The translations under genes and the position numbers were made by a program. The notes beneath the pieces were generated by a model. It saw only the letters and a program-made list of their open reading frames with translations, searched no databases and was not told the origin of the DNA. This document shows, piece by piece, positions 14,901-29,900 of a stretch of DNA of 64,000 nt. Position 1 is the first letter of the stretch, and each line of letters opens with the position of its first letter. The DNA is from Pterois miles (Eukaryota; Chordata; Actinopteri; Perciformes; Scorpaenidae), in assembly GCA_947000775.1 (NCBI GenBank), contig CAMQGK010000297.1, forward strand, positions 1,749,001 to 1,813,000, in the 5' to 3' direction.

Positions 14901-17900
14901 CAGACACACTGCTGGCTGCCTGGCTGAGCTCCGCCCCAATAAGTCTGGACACGACCGGCACCGGGACCACCGAGCCACCAGCTGAACGGAGAGCCCTCTG
15001 AAACACATACAAACAACAACAACAACTGAGGGCTGGGAGGCGGAGTTAAAGAAAATGCTACCACGTCTGCTCTGTGGGTTAACTAGAGTGCTCCAGGGAT
15101 GCCAGATTTGTGTAGGTCAACCAGGATGTTAGCATCACCCAGCCAGTGGGATCTTTCCATTGGGGTTTGGATTATTATGATACGTTTTGTTCAGCAAGAT
15201 AATCTCCACCAATGAACACCACTTTTATGATTTTTTTTTGAAGCATAAGATGCAATTGCCAGAAGTAGAAAGCTGACATTAAGCTATAAATGGACTACAC
15301 CATGTTCGCATGAATGTGAGTAGACACAATGCGGCTGTAACGGCGGACAAATTGGGGTAATGACATTTGGTAGTCTCATTTAGCCCCTTGTTAACAACCA
15401 CTTTATTTAAGACACATTAAGGCTTCAAAATTCATGAATGGGGTACTTATTTATGTATTTTATCATATAACAAAACGTTAAAATCTCAGCTTGTGTTAAC
15501 CACAGACTTTATTTCAGGTATCTAACTAAATCCATTCAAAAGACCCACTGCCTTCCAGAGGGAACTGGAAATGCTAAAATGCGACCTCATTTCTGGGTTT
15601 TAGGACTCGTGTTTGTAACACTCTATAGGTGGACAAGACGATCCATGTACTTTATCACTCAGCTGTTGAGCCATTTTGGCTTCGTGTGCCACTAAGGTAT
15701 TTAATGTAGCAAATAAACAGGTTTGGATTGGTAATATGTGAGGCTTGTCAGTCATTTAAACACAACAGCTTTTATGGACATCATACAATCTCACACTGAA
15801 ACAGCATGTACAGCGTAAAATTCAAAGATAATAGATAGAAACACAAAACTTTTGCTTTCTCTTCACTTCCTCTGAGAAAAGCTGCCTGAGTATATCTTGG
15901 CTCTCACAATGAAACTGAAAACTTTCTGTCCATGAAATAAAAATGTCTGCTATTGTGTATTGTGAGCATCATTAATATGAGAACACTGCGAGTTGGGGTC
16001 AGGAAAGGTCCATCCACTTCCTCATTCCCGTCAAATCCCTCTACGTTGTTTTTATTTCATGTATTTGGCTGAAACGTCTCTCCTGCACAACACAAATGTA
16101 CGTCTTGTGTGAAGAGGGCTGGAGGCAGAGCTGTCTGAGGAGGAGCAGAACGTGGAAGGAGCCTGGCTTGATCAGAGCCTATAAATGTGGGATTGAACTC
16201 AGGTGTTAGCCCTTTGCACCTCCTGCAGCAGAACCAAGGGCTCTCTAGTGGCAGCTATTGTAAAATATAAACATAAAACTCAGCTTCGATGGTACCAGAC
16301 TAATCTTCCCTTCCACCTGTTTCTACATTAAATCCCAATTTATGTAGACTCCTCTGGTGTTTCCTTGTGTCTGACCGCACAACCGTAGCGTTCATCATAG
16401 CACCTGCTATCAGCATACCCCCACACAGTTCTGACTGTTTTATGGACAAAATCCAATAAAACTGCCTGGACATCGTTGCCGGACCATGTCCATGTATAGA
16501 CAGGTCCATGTATAGACCCCAGCTTTTTACAGTTATACCTTATTGCAAGCCACTCAGAGAGTATCAACTAAATGCCAAGAAAGTCAAACACCATCCTTCC
16601 ATCCATCCATTTGTCCCTCTTCTTTCCTCGATTCATCTGCTGTTTCCCCTGAATTGTTCCTGTCTTGTTTAACTGTCTTTGCTGCAACCACACAGAGGGT
16701 GGACATAAAATTATAATGCATGAGATAAATGTTCAATGTATGTAAGCAAAACTATAATCATGAAAAGTTTCCTGTCCACTTTGTCATAGCGAACATTAGC
16801 CACAAGTAAAATGCAGCTGGTAAGCTCTGAAAAGTGTCTAAAATTTGCATTCTTTCTAATAGCCAGCAGGGGGTGACTCTTCTGGTTGTAAAAAGAAGTC
16901 TAATTGTACTCCCTCCCACAGACACACACATACGGCCCATCCAGACCACTCTCCTGGGTGAGAGTGTGTGACATATGCGGCCGGTGTGATTTTATATTTG
17001 AATGGCAAAGTGAGCAGCAAGTAGCAAGAACAGCAATGGAAGATGGAGGCGAATGAACTGGTTCCAACAAGAAACGGCAGAGGATCCATCATCTGGCAGT
17101 GGTTTGGGTATCACACAGAGGAACAAAAGACGGTTGTCCAAAATGAAACTGAAGAAAGCTTCATTTAGCCTACTTTTAAATAGTTAAAACAATTCATCTA
17201 GACAGGCTATGGATAGACAAAAAGTTTGAACCTGACAGTTTCAAGTACAGGTACAAACTTTTTGTCTATCCATAGCCTGTCTAGATGAAGAAAGTTTTAA
17301 CTACAAAATGAAGAATGCCTGAAACTGCATGTCCACATCTCCATCCTCACCAGATAAAACACGACCAAAGCAACCAGAACAGCCCAGAAGCAAAAGACTC
17401 TGACTTCCTCGCTTTCCAAAGCAATCCCATATGACAAAAAAGTGCAAAATGGAAAGAAATCACGGCATCACAAGAGACAGGGCCCTGGTCAGCGTAATTG
17501 AAAATCCCAGATTCAAAAGACGCATTAAGACACTTAAGACATAATATGAACTACCTATATTTCAGTGAGAGAAAAGATGACCAACCAGCTAACAAAGGGG
17601 ACCCACTCCCACTACCGATCTGTGGTCCAGCAGAAGGTGTGAGAATCACCTCAGTACCACACAAGTTAAAGAGTAATTGCCTTCAAACGAGCTTCTTCCC
17701 GAATGATAGCATGGGCAAGATAATCACATGGTTTAAAGGATGTTCTCATGTGTGCATCACCACCGATAACAGGACTAACATAACCATAGCTGTGAGCCTG
17801 AATAAGTGGACAAGACTGCAGTACTTTGGCCATAAGCTGCACCTCGCAATTGGCGATAAGAATAAAAATAAGAAAATAAGAATTTCATTATAAGCAATGT

Positions 17901-17961
17901 TACAACAGCTTTCTGGTGAACATGACAATGAGTTACTTTACTCTTATTACATGCCATTAAA

Positions 17962-17999
<38 letters not shown>

Positions 18000-20900
18000 G
18001 TGTGTGTGTGTGGTTGCATGCATGCATATGTATTATGCATTTATATCATCATTGTGTATAATTTGTTAAATTTAACTTGTGATTTCCCCCTTTTTGCATG
18101 CAAGATTAAAATTGTTCCAATAGAAACCACCAATCAATATAAACAAAAATGTTTTAACACAGACATGCGCTGCAGGGACTACAAGAATCATCATTGGTAT
18201 GATTGTATGCATCAAAGCAAAAATCGTGCAATTATTACGTGCTTAGAGGATATTTGAAAATATGGTGATATATATCATGTATAGCCTAAAAATACTGTTA
18301 TATTATTTTTAGGCCATATCACCCAGCTTTACTTCTCACTTGATTTATTACCTCAGTAAACACTGTAAACATGAGTTTATGAACTTGATCATTAATTTCA
18401 AGACTTCTTCAATACAGCATGATGTTCATTTAGTAAATTATGGTCCCATTCAGAGTCAGACCTTAAAGCAGGAGATGCTTTAAGGCGTGGGCACCTTGTG
18501 ATTGACAGGTGGCTACCATGGCGTTGTCTGGTCTGTGTTTTCATCTTACAGCTTTAACCCTTTCACAGTGTGTTCTCAGTTCATGAAAGTTATTTATAAT
18601 GTTTTTGGTCACCTAAAAAGGTCTTACTCAGTGTTCAGTTATACTTAGCTCCACCCTCTCATGTCTACAATTCTACAGTTTCATTTAGCAGATGCATTTC
18701 TCCAAAGCTACATATATCTGAGAGTTTGTACAACACAAGCAAGGACCTAAATAGGAGTAAGTGCCAACAACAGTCCAATCAGACGCAGGGGCTGACAGGT
18801 ATTGCACAGAGGCAATGCACAAGGTCTGTAGAGCAGATTTTTTTTTTTCCTTCAAATGATCAAAATCATCATCATGAATATCCTAATCAGCATCAACAAC
18901 ATCCTCAGTATAATCACCATCAATATCATTAACATCATCAATAGCATCAGTGACATTAGGTGCAGAGGTGTTCATGTTACTTCTGGTTGCAAAAAAACAA
19001 GATGATGCTAAATTGCCAAACTCAAGGCTTCAAAACAGCAGTTTGCAAACCAATGAGTGATGTAACGGTGACTATGTCCACTTCTTATACAGTCTATGGT
19101 AAAATTTCATCATAAACCTTGTTCTTAACAGCAACATGGTCAATAGACCTTTTTCACAGAAGATATTTTGACTTGTCACATTAGGAAATAGTGTACATAA
19201 TGACATCATATTGAGCTGCTTTGTCATGGTATTGTGCATGCTGGCTCACTATCACCTTCATTGGAACACTTGAATATAGCAGAGCCATCGCTGTGTCACC
19301 ATCGTTAATGTCTGCTCTAATAAAGGCCCATTAATGACTTTGAAAAACCATGAAAATGTTTGAAGCACCAGCTTAAATTGGACTCAATCTAAAAGAAGGA
19401 GACATTTAAAGAAATCATATACAACCCATTTATCTGACTCACTGGTAAAAAGGAAGAAATCAAATCTGATTAAGTTTTTAAGTTTGCAGCAATGAGTTTT
19501 TGTCTGGTAAAGCAAGACAGATGTGTGGAGCCACAGGGAGTTTTCTCCAGAGGTTTTGTTGTTGTACAAAATGCCTCAATGCATTCGGTTTCAACCAAGT
19601 AAAACAAAAATCTGTGCGGTTCAGTGGGTACAGCTTGAGTAAATAATGTCCATGTTGGAAAAGAAAAACAATATCCCAATATTTTACCATCTTGATGATG
19701 ATTTTTTTTTGCTTTGTTATTGCTTAGTCGGTTAAACCTTTTCTTTTGCGGAAAAGGACCTTTCACCTAAAATGCAGAGCCAGTTTACGTCAAAAGGCTT
19801 TGAGTAAAACAGGGCCTACACTGTACAATTTTAGCTCGATCTGGGTTTTTGAGTCGCATTGGTTAATTTTAGATTCCAACTGAATTTTAGCTTCATCAGG
19901 TGTTTGCGGTATACGGTACGAGATTGGGGGACCAAGGACTGATTAACTTCTTCCATTCAGCAATCAGGGAGTGAGATCATTTTCAGAAATTTTGGTCATC
20001 CATCCACAGGCTCTCTTTCTATTTTCAGTAATCAGAGTGTAGCTCAAGATAACAATATACAATAGATGTCTAGAGTAAAATGTAGCTAGTTTACCAAGCC
20101 ATACTGTCCACGTCCTCCTTGCCACCTGCGAGTCCACAGAACTTTTCAGCAGACAGGACAGCACAGATGATCAAAGCAGCACATTTCTGCCTTGTTAGCA
20201 TTGTGACACATACAGACTTCTGCTAGCAAGCAAACTTTACCTGCCTTGGAGCTTTCAAACAAATCTTTATTCGTTTTAACGAATCTGAAAGGTCGTGTTT
20301 CTTCTCTGTTTTACACACAAAGAGTGAGCACTCAAGTCGTGGCTGACAATCGGACTGGACAGTGTGACACATAAAAACTGTGAGCTTTGGATTAATATGA
20401 ATCTACTCGTACAGTAACAGGAATAAAACAATAACATTTCTCAAATCGGACAGTGCATGCCCAGCGTTAGGCTTCTCTCAGTCAGGATGTTAAAGGAGCC
20501 AGCTAAACCAATAAACAAACAGGCCCTTACCTGGAGTATTGAGGAGGCGGGACTTCCTGCAGTGGTAGGACAGTTCCTGTTCGCAGTGCTCTGATTGGCT
20601 GATAACAGCCAATAGCTGTTCCTCATTAGTCGAGTAGTCAAAGTGAACTGAATGCTGGTTTACACCTGGATTCGACCGGACTCTGGTCAGCTCTGTGTTG
20701 TTGTGCTGGATCACCATCCATGTGTTCTCCTCTGTACACAGACAATACAAATATTTAACTAACTATAACTATGATGAAAATTACAATATTTTGGCTTCTG
20801 CTTGCAACTTGGTGGGCTGAAGATCAGGAAGGGAAGTTATTCCTCCCACCTGTGTTTTTAACTTTGAAGAGTAGCTAATTTCTATTTAATTTTTTTTTTT

Positions 20901-23900
20901 TTTTTTGTTTAAGGTCCAGCGTGCAGGATATAGGGGGCTTTATTGTAAGAAATACAATATAATGTTCATATCCATGTTTTCATTAGTGTATAATCACCTG
21001 AAACTAAAAATTGTTAACTTTAGAATGACCCATTTGTATCTACATAGCGGGTCTTCTTCACAGAGTCCACCATGTTGCACCGCCGTCTTTCTAGCACAGA
21101 ACAGACAAACCAAACACTGGACGCTACCTGAAGGCCACCACAGTTCTCCGACATGGAGAGGGAAGGGTGAGTTGATGGGTATTGTGTTGGTTGCAATCTG
21201 CAACCTCACAACTGAATGCCCCTTAATCCTACATACTGGTCCTTTAAAGTGAAAAAAAACTACTGCCCACTCTTTCACTTACTGCTGGTATATTTATTCA
21301 TTTACAACATTTTGGTGTGCTCAACCTTTGTCAGCTATAGTTCCATACTGTATATATAGTACATAGATACTGACAAAATTATCCAATAAGAGGACGGCAC
21401 CTTACACTATAGCATATACTGCATATCACCAAACTATCCAAATGTCAAAAACTTGCAGAGGGCGAGAAACATGTACAGGTTAAGAGACAAAAACAAATTC
21501 AACAGTGTTCTTCATCTTCATTTTACAAATGATATAAAACACCAAGACATATGTAGACAGGGAGATGAATGTGGGAGAGAGGGACTGAAGTACAGAAGGG
21601 GACAAAAAGAGAGACAGCCTTGTGGAAAACAGAGGATGGAGACAAAGTGGATCAGAGCGTAATGAGAGAAGCATCATCATTTACAATTATGTAAGTGTTA
21701 ATCATAAAAGCACTGAGTGATGATACGAGGAAGAGTTTGTGTGTGTGTCACCTGTCATGTTGCAGTACACTAGCTGTGGTTTGATTGGTCCGCTGCCGTC
21801 CACGTCGATATAAAAATGTCCCGACGCGTTGCCGTTGTGTTTGTACGCCTCACAGGACTGTTCGTACACAGCTGGGAGGAAAATAATGAGATCAGCTCAA
21901 CATGAATCACATTAACATCAACATCAGCTGGCAGACGCACGCCAGAGCTGAGGGGGGATGAAGACTGCACACCGTGGAGGATTATGGGTGCTGCCACCAT
22001 TCAATCACCGTCTTATAACCAGAGTGAAGACAGTCAAGCTTTATGTCTGCGGCAGCGTCCCCCAAAGTAAAGATTAATCCAACTGGAGAGGAGAGTAATG
22101 ACTGATGGGAGTACAAAGGTTCAATAAATAAAACGTTAGACCTTTATCATCCCTGCCTCTTCCTCTCTGTCTCCACAAGTCTTCCTCCCTCCTCACACAC
22201 ACCAGTGCATCCTCAGCAATCAAAGAATCAAACCCGTCAGGTCAAAATCCATATCTCAAAGTTCCCACGCTGTTTACCTGTTTATCTCTCTTCTTATTCA
22301 TCACGTTCCCTCAGTGTGGTTAGAAAAGGTTTGCACACAAAACATCAGCTATAGCTTCGGTTTGAAGGATTTACTGCGAGGGAATGGGCACAGAATTGGT
22401 ACAGTAGATTTCACCAAAGCTCTCTGCTGCAGTTTAATATATTTATTTAATATTTGGCAGTTTAGTCACTGCTACAGTCTTATTAACCTTCATCACGTAC
22501 AAACAGGTTTTTATGAACATCCTGCAGTGGAGGGGAAACAGTCATAACTCACAATTTGCCACACTTACACTAAAGGGGGAAAAAATCTGTGCAACTGTAA
22601 TTACTGAACAGTATGGCTGGTAAGTGCACCTGTGATTGGCAGATTGAAGCTCTAACTATAAATTGAGGCTTTTTGCCATTTGGAACCGGCAGCTTGAAAA
22701 GACTCTCAAATACCCTTGACAACGTTACGAACTGACAGTTCATAAAAGCAGCAGCATAGGAATCTACCAGCAGTCTCCAGGCTGCTTTATTCATTCAGTT
22801 TTTATCCCTTTAGTGTTTTGCTGTAAGCGCTATTGCTGTTACTTTTCTACCTTATGTCATATTTGTTTTCTTTGAATTTCTTTTCAGTTTGACTGTAAAA
22901 GTAACTGTATGTAAAAGGAAATTCATTACCAGCCTTTCTTGCTCTCACATTTTGCCTCTCACTTGATTCCTGTCTGTCCTTGCTCTCTCTTTATTGATAT
23001 CTCCAACCACGTCTCCTATAGAAATGCAACAGCAAATACATTCTGGAGGCAACACGCGAGGCGTCAAACACCGGCGCTTTGTCACAGCTATCGGCGTTTA
23101 ATACTGCCGCAAAAGTCACCCTTTAACGCCAGTATGAGACATTTTCACTGCACAAACAAAACAATTTAAATCCCAACCATGTCGTTTTCATTGGCTGAAC
23201 TTAAGTAAGTATTTACAAAAGTGATGCTGAAGCATCAGTATGTGATGAATTGGGATGAGCACATTATAAACTGTTGATGCCCTGTCTTGTGTTGAAATCT
23301 AATTATTATTTTATTTGATACTATGCTTATTTGGTGCATATTTCTGTAACAATTAATTGCATGTTAAAAACATGAAACACACAGCAAACCTGGCGCAAAA
23401 GAGTTTTCCAACAGAGGAGTGCTGGTTGGTTTCTGGGATTCTCCACAAAATATAATGGAGCAGCCAGGTGTCATCTGCTGAGTGCTGTATTACCTGACGG
23501 GTACTTAAAGGCAACAAATCACAATGCAAAGAGATAGGGAGGAACTGGTGGGTCCCTGGTGGCTGGCAGCACTCTGGTGGTTTAATCTGGCCCGATACTA
23601 TCCGTTAGTTACTGTGTAGGCTGATGTTTGACTTACAGCTGTGGCAGGTCGCGCCGCTGTAGCCGCTCTCAGAGCAGTTACAGTGGAAGACGGTCCAGGA
23701 CTGACTGCAGCGGCCGCCATGTTCACACCGACTGGGAGAACACCTGAGAGAGAGAGAGACGTCGGCAAAGTTTATATTCTGATAGACACGAGTGTGGGAG
23801 GAACTAGATGGGTTTTATTTTTCTTGTCAAGACAAGACAAAGAAACAGAAACACACCGGTTTACTGTATATTCTTATACTGACACATCAGATTTGAAAAA

Positions 23901-26900
23901 TCCATTTGCTTGTTTTGGCAGCTCGAACATTTGGAAACAATTATGTTTTCTTCAATTCAATTTTCTGCCAAAAACATGTCAAAGAGGACAAAAGCAGTCT
24001 GTGCCAAAATATGCCTTTCATCCATTATTGCCAAGAGAAGTAAAGTTGTTTTTTTTGTTGTTCGTTTGTTTGTATGAAAACCAGCTGAAGCACCTTCTTT
24101 ATGTTTTCGCTGAGTCATTTATCTTACAATGAACGAGCATGTTCAGTGTGACACAAAACTATTTCAAGATCAAACCTTTGACCTTCTGGGGTTTACTTTA
24201 TAGAAGAAAGATTGTGACTGGAAAAATAAATTTAAAAATGAGTCTGTCACATAAAGTGTTTCATTAATTTTACTTGAGTATATTTGATTAAGTGGCCAAA
24301 TGTGTGTGGGAGGGTCAGGAATAATTTAACTAGTGGAAACAGAAAATATTTCATCTTTATTATACTGAATGGAGGAATAATTTCCATTTAGGCAACATAT
24401 TGTGGGCGGTTTTGGAAAAAATCTGTCTTGCGTCTTTTGAATCCCCCTTTTCTTGTTGCCTCTGACTACGATAACAGCATTGTTATCCACATGGATTGCT
24501 TCCATGGCCAACATGGATTCACAGACACACAAACACTGGCAAAAACATGAGTCCCACTTTACTCAAATCCAGTGTCAATAGTATTTTTCAATCCTAGCTT
24601 AGTGAATGTGCACAACGTGATTGTGTGTGTTGTTTCTTTCAGTGGGGGCTGATAGTCTGCACGATTCTCTTTATATCGTAATATCGAGAAATACTTGTTT
24701 TGATATACGTGACAGTGTTTGAGTGTGTGTTTGGCCAAACCCAGGTGGGAATATTGAAGAGAAAACAGATGACAGAACAGGATGTGCAACCTCCCCTTTA
24801 TTTATATAAAAGCGCTGACTCAGCAGCCTGTCACCCTGTCAGCCTGCTATAGTGTTTTTTTAAAATATACTGTACATGGCAAATTGCAGCCCAACAGGCA
24901 ACAATTGTCAGTGTGCTGACTTGACTATGACTTGCCCCAAACTGCATGTGATTATCATAAAGTGGGCATGTCTGTAAAGGAGAGACTGGTGGGGACCCAG
25001 AAAACCCATTTACATTCACATATGTGGGGGTCAGAGGTCAAGGGACCCCTTTGAATATGGACACAGCAGTTATTCCTTGTCAAAATGTATCGCAAGTTGG
25101 GAGCATTATTTCGCTTCTTTGGCTACAAGCTAGTATGACCAATGTATTCTTTAGTTTTTTTTAGTTTCATGTGATACTAGTATCTTCAGTCCAGCTTTAA
25201 AACTGAGCTCGCTACAACATAAAAATCGTAAGTTGCATTGATGTATTATAGAAGTGAGTGGTGTTAAAACAAATTTGCACATAATTGCCTTGTTAACTTT
25301 GACAGCCCTACTATGTACACATTATATTTCAGCCTAAACCACCACTGTCTGCTGCTGTCTTAAACATTAACAGATATGATTCTTGGGGGTGTTTTTTTTG
25401 TTCAGCCATAATGATGAAGATGCATATTTAAGATAAAGAAGAGACAGGAAAAGGAGACGGAGAGAGGGAGACTTCACTTCTACTCTCCTTTAATAAGACA
25501 TCAGGCACCAGTCACAACACCGTATACCCCAGAGAAAAAGAAATAGAAGAAATAACCACCCCTCCCCCTCAATACACACACACTGCAGCCACATATACAC
25601 ACCGCCACCCCACACATACAGTATATCATGAAAACATAACAGTGATAGCTCCTGACAACCATGCAGTTTCTCCCGCAGAAACAAAACAATGCCGTGTCAC
25701 AGATGGATAACCAGTCGAGTCTCTTTCAAACTGCCTCATTTAAAACCACACATCCATTGAAATGTCATTCAGAGAAACACAGTATTCACAGTTAGCCCCC
25801 AGACTCCCACGCAACAACCCTTAAAAGACTTACTCAGGGTACAACAACCCACTACCCCTCCTCTGTGAGCCATGTAGCCAATGTAGACCAAAACAAAAAC
25901 CCCAACAACCCTCAACCCCACTGTCATCTTCATAAACATGCTTTCATTGAATGTTATTAATAACCAGCAGCCGTATGAAAGAAACTTAAGTCATAAGTGA
26001 AAATAGGAAGAGTGTAAGATTTGATATTACAGAAGTAAATCCCAACCGATTTTAGGAATCCTACCATATCAGCCAACGCTACTTTTCTCATGTCGCCAAG
26101 CTTAACAACTTTGTCCTTTACAGTAACACTAACATAAAAACTAAATAAACTAAAATCCTAAAGTTAGGATTTTAGTTTATTTAAGTTTTTTAGGATGCTT
26201 GCGTAATACAGTTTTCCTATCTTAAGTTAATTTAGGAACTGTTAATCTGCAATGTCTTTATTCCTAACTCAGGAACGAACCCTAATTATCATGATTTCCA
26301 AATACATAGTTAAGACAGGATTTGCAGGTTTCTGTGATCGAATCAGGACTGTCCTTCAACCTGTTAGCATATTTAGCACCTGGAAGCAGCCTCTTGACAT
26401 CTGGAAGTCAAGAGGTTTTTTGAATGGGTTAGATGCCTCAAATAAGGTCTGTGGTTAACACAAGCTGAGGAGATTCTTATGTTTTCTTCTATGACATAAA
26501 ATGCATCAATAAATTTCCCACTTGTGAATTTTGGAGCCTTTACGTGTCTTCAAAAACGCAGTTGGTGACAAGTGGCTAAATAAGACTGCTAAACATCATC
26601 ACACCGACTCGTCTGCCTTTATAGGTTTGTTGTGTATACTTCCGATCATGCGACCATTTATAGCCTAATGTTAGCTTTTTACTTCTGGAGATTGCATTCA
26701 CTCTTCAAAAATCAATAAAGTGATGTTCATTTGTGAAGATTATATTGCTGAACAAACCATGTAAGTATAATAAACGTATGTTTGCCACAGAGCTTATTTA
26801 CAGAAATAATTCTGGACTCTATACGGCCACTGGTGCACTGATTCAGATGTGCTATAACGTACTTAGCCCTTCCCCACATTTAGATCCAGTTTGGACCAAA

Positions 26901-29900
26901 AAGAAAAGAAAAATTACAAACCTGTAGGAGAAAAGAAGGAGTTGGAATCAGTAGGCTGTTTCAGTGAAGTGAGTAATATGAAAATGGAGCCTGCTGATAA
27001 CGACAATGAAATACAGAGCAGTGCACATGCACCCTGACACACATGGTAACACTGATTTACTTGTGTGTATTAACATTTTATAAGGTGTTGAGCTGATGTT
27101 GTAATGAAGAGGCTCCTTGTGGGTTTGAGCTCCATTTGTGCTCTTAATGGAGTGTTTGCTTGGGCTTATAATACACTTTGCAACAATAATAACACACACA
27201 CACACACTACATCACTGCAGATGTAATAACCTGCTCTGAAGTATGACCACCACATTGAAGTTGAAGTCTATTTTCCTCCTGACTTTACAGTACGATATAT
27301 CCCATGGGCCCAAAATGCAATCAGCAGGATTACAGTGAGAGAGCATGAGGTTGGTTGTTTTTTTCTCTGTTTACTGGAAAACAGGATATTTGTGAGTTTG
27401 TTTTAATGAAAATCAAATCAGAGCAGGAACTGCTGAATAATCTAATTAATGCAGAAACAGGGAGGCAGTTAATTAAAACCACTCAGGCAGCTTCTCCTCA
27501 TCCTGCAAGGATATATGTATGTGGTTAGTTCAATATTTGTGTGTAAGTTGGTGTTTACATGCAATTCACTGTATATGCGTCTTTGAGTGTGTGTGTGTGT
27601 GTGTGTGTGTGCTATGCCCCATAGGGGAGGGTTTATAGTTGTAATTGTCTCATTAATTGTGCTGCTATTTGGCGCAACATGAAAACAATTTGAGCTGCGC
27701 TCCCTCCCTCATGTCCTCTCTCTCTCTCTCTCTGTCTCATCTCCTTAGGTTGAAGTCATTGCTCTGATCCTGAAGCGTTATTGCTGACATACTTATTTAT
27801 ACTTTCATTCATCATCTTTCCATCAATAACTTGCATTGGAAATGATTTATCATTTCACTTCAATTAATTTCAAGTCAACTCTATTGTTCTATTGTGAAAA
27901 GTTATGTGACATCATGAATAGTAGCAGTTCTCAGAGTTTCAAAAGACAAGTATTACTTCCTGCCATCATGTCACATAAACTTGAGTGTCCATTACAAGTT
28001 TCAAAGAATAATGTATGAAGTTCAAATGATTAGTTAGCGGCATTTTATGCTGAAAGAGTATGAAGTTTTTCCAGTCAATGTCATGCCCATCAAGCCTTAG
28101 GTCCTGTTTATTTTGTCAGTTCATTCATGTTAGCACTTCCTGTTTTATTTTGTTACACTAACTCTCCCTCTCTTTTCACAGCACTTCACTTCCTGCCCTC
28201 ATGTTTCCCGCTCCCTGCTTGATTCCCATCCAGCCATCCATCAATCTTCAACCGCTTATCCCGTTATGGGTCGCGGGGGGCTGGAGCCGATCCCAGTAGT
28301 CCATGGGCGAAGGCGGGGTTCACCCTGGACAGGTCACCAGTCCTTCGCAGGGCACATAGAGACAGACAACATATAGACAGACAACCATTCACACTCACAT
28401 CCACACCTACGGGCAATTTAGAGTGATCAGTTAACCTAAACAGCATGTCTTGGGACTGTGGGAGGAAGCCGGAGTACCCGCAGAAAACCCACGCTTACAC
28501 GGGGACAGGAAGAGCAGAAGAGTCCCAGGCTGAACCTGTGACCCTCTTAATGTGAGGTGACAGCGCTAACCACTGCACCACCGTAAAGCACCGATCCCCT
28601 GGCCTACTTTTCATCAGCCTTCACCTGTGTCGGATTGTCAAACCCCACTGCTGATTGTGTCCACCTGTCTCTCGTCAGTCCCCTTTACTAGTATATAATG
28701 TGTCTCCTCTTCCTGCTGTGCCAGTTCGTCTTAGTCCTGCGTTCCAGCCTTATTTCCTTGTGTTTGACTCCTTGTGCCTTTTTGAACCTCTGCCTTTTTT
28801 TTGACCTTGCTGATGAGCATTCACGTGTTATGAGACTATCTGCAACAACGCAGACAACAGAAACAGCTGATCGGTCATGTGAGTTAAATGTTCACTGTGT
28901 CAGAAGTTATTTGGCAAAGGCATTTCCATATCCATTTAGCAAGTCAACGCTTTCAACACAGGCAAACCTCCAATGAGTGTAGAAATGTTTTTGCACAACC
29001 GAGAAAGTTATATTGAATTTTGCCATTTCCATACAGCTATTCTCATTCAAAATGTGAATAGAAATGTGTGAATGGAAACTCGACCACTGTTGAGACCAAC
29101 ATGCTGTACTGATCATCCTCGAAAACCTTTGACCTTTCACGCTCAGCAGTACATGTAACTGACTGGATGTAAATCAGATCAACATGCTACTAGGACATCC
29201 CTGACAGTAGCTGTGTTTCAATGCTCTTGATTTGTCTTGGACAAATAATAGCTCATCTTTTGTCTTCACATTGTTGCTTTAAGTCACCAGGATGACCAAG
29301 TGGTTGAAGTGTTGGACTTGAGATCCAATGGGCAAAAGCCCCTGTGGGTTTGAACCCCACTCCTGATAATTATCATGAAAGCATTCACTCAATTTTAGTG
29401 GTGTTTTAATCACTGGGTCCAAAATCCAATGAAATATTGACTTGTACTTCCAAATACTTGTAGTTGTTTTCTCATTTTTTGTTTACAGCTGCAGATCTTT
29501 GTTTTCTCATTCTTATGGCCTTTAAAGAGGCAACTCATCTTAACAGAGCAGCCGAGCAGATAAGGCAATCACGATGCAATGGACACAAGGCTTCGTGGAT
29601 TCAAATCACACCCCAATATACAGTAAGCTCTACATTGTGAAAAGCTACAGAAGTGACAAAAACACAAAACCAAAAACTAAACAGCAGTTCACAAAGACAA
29701 ATTTCAGTTCCTGTAATCATCCCACGGGCAAGAGCGCTTGGGGGGTAAAGTCCCACTCCTGGTAATCTGATATGTGTATTAGGATCACCATACCTGGAGA
29801 GTTCTTTAATTCAAATACTGCTCCTCAACAATGATGGTGTAACAAGTAACAGCAGGGAACTTCATCCACATTCATGGTTGTCATTGTGGTTCTGTGCTGT

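Larger units (their letters stand above)
14998..20530. other. Intron K-L
   Basis: 5.53 kb. It holds the hairpin at 17181-17303, the GT microsatellite at 17963-18012, and disrupted pieces of MITE family S (about 16840-16960, 18405-18610 and 18960-19100). 19100-20530 contains nothing I recognise. Confidence 0.6.

Noticed and set aside
14818..15012. Termination of the gene inside exon L (in-frame TGA after the DRMDWY reading)
   Set aside because: The TGA lies beyond a GT donor, and splicing there joins in phase to exon M with the expected family sequence.
17498..17893. 131-codon plus-strand open frame
   Set aside because: Low-complexity, AT-rich and without domain resemblance; it lies in the cntnap intron next to a hairpin.
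23641..24132. 163-codon plus-strand open frame
   Set aside because: Its first 100 bases are the antisense of EGF exon I, and the rest is intron. The protein shows no domain character.
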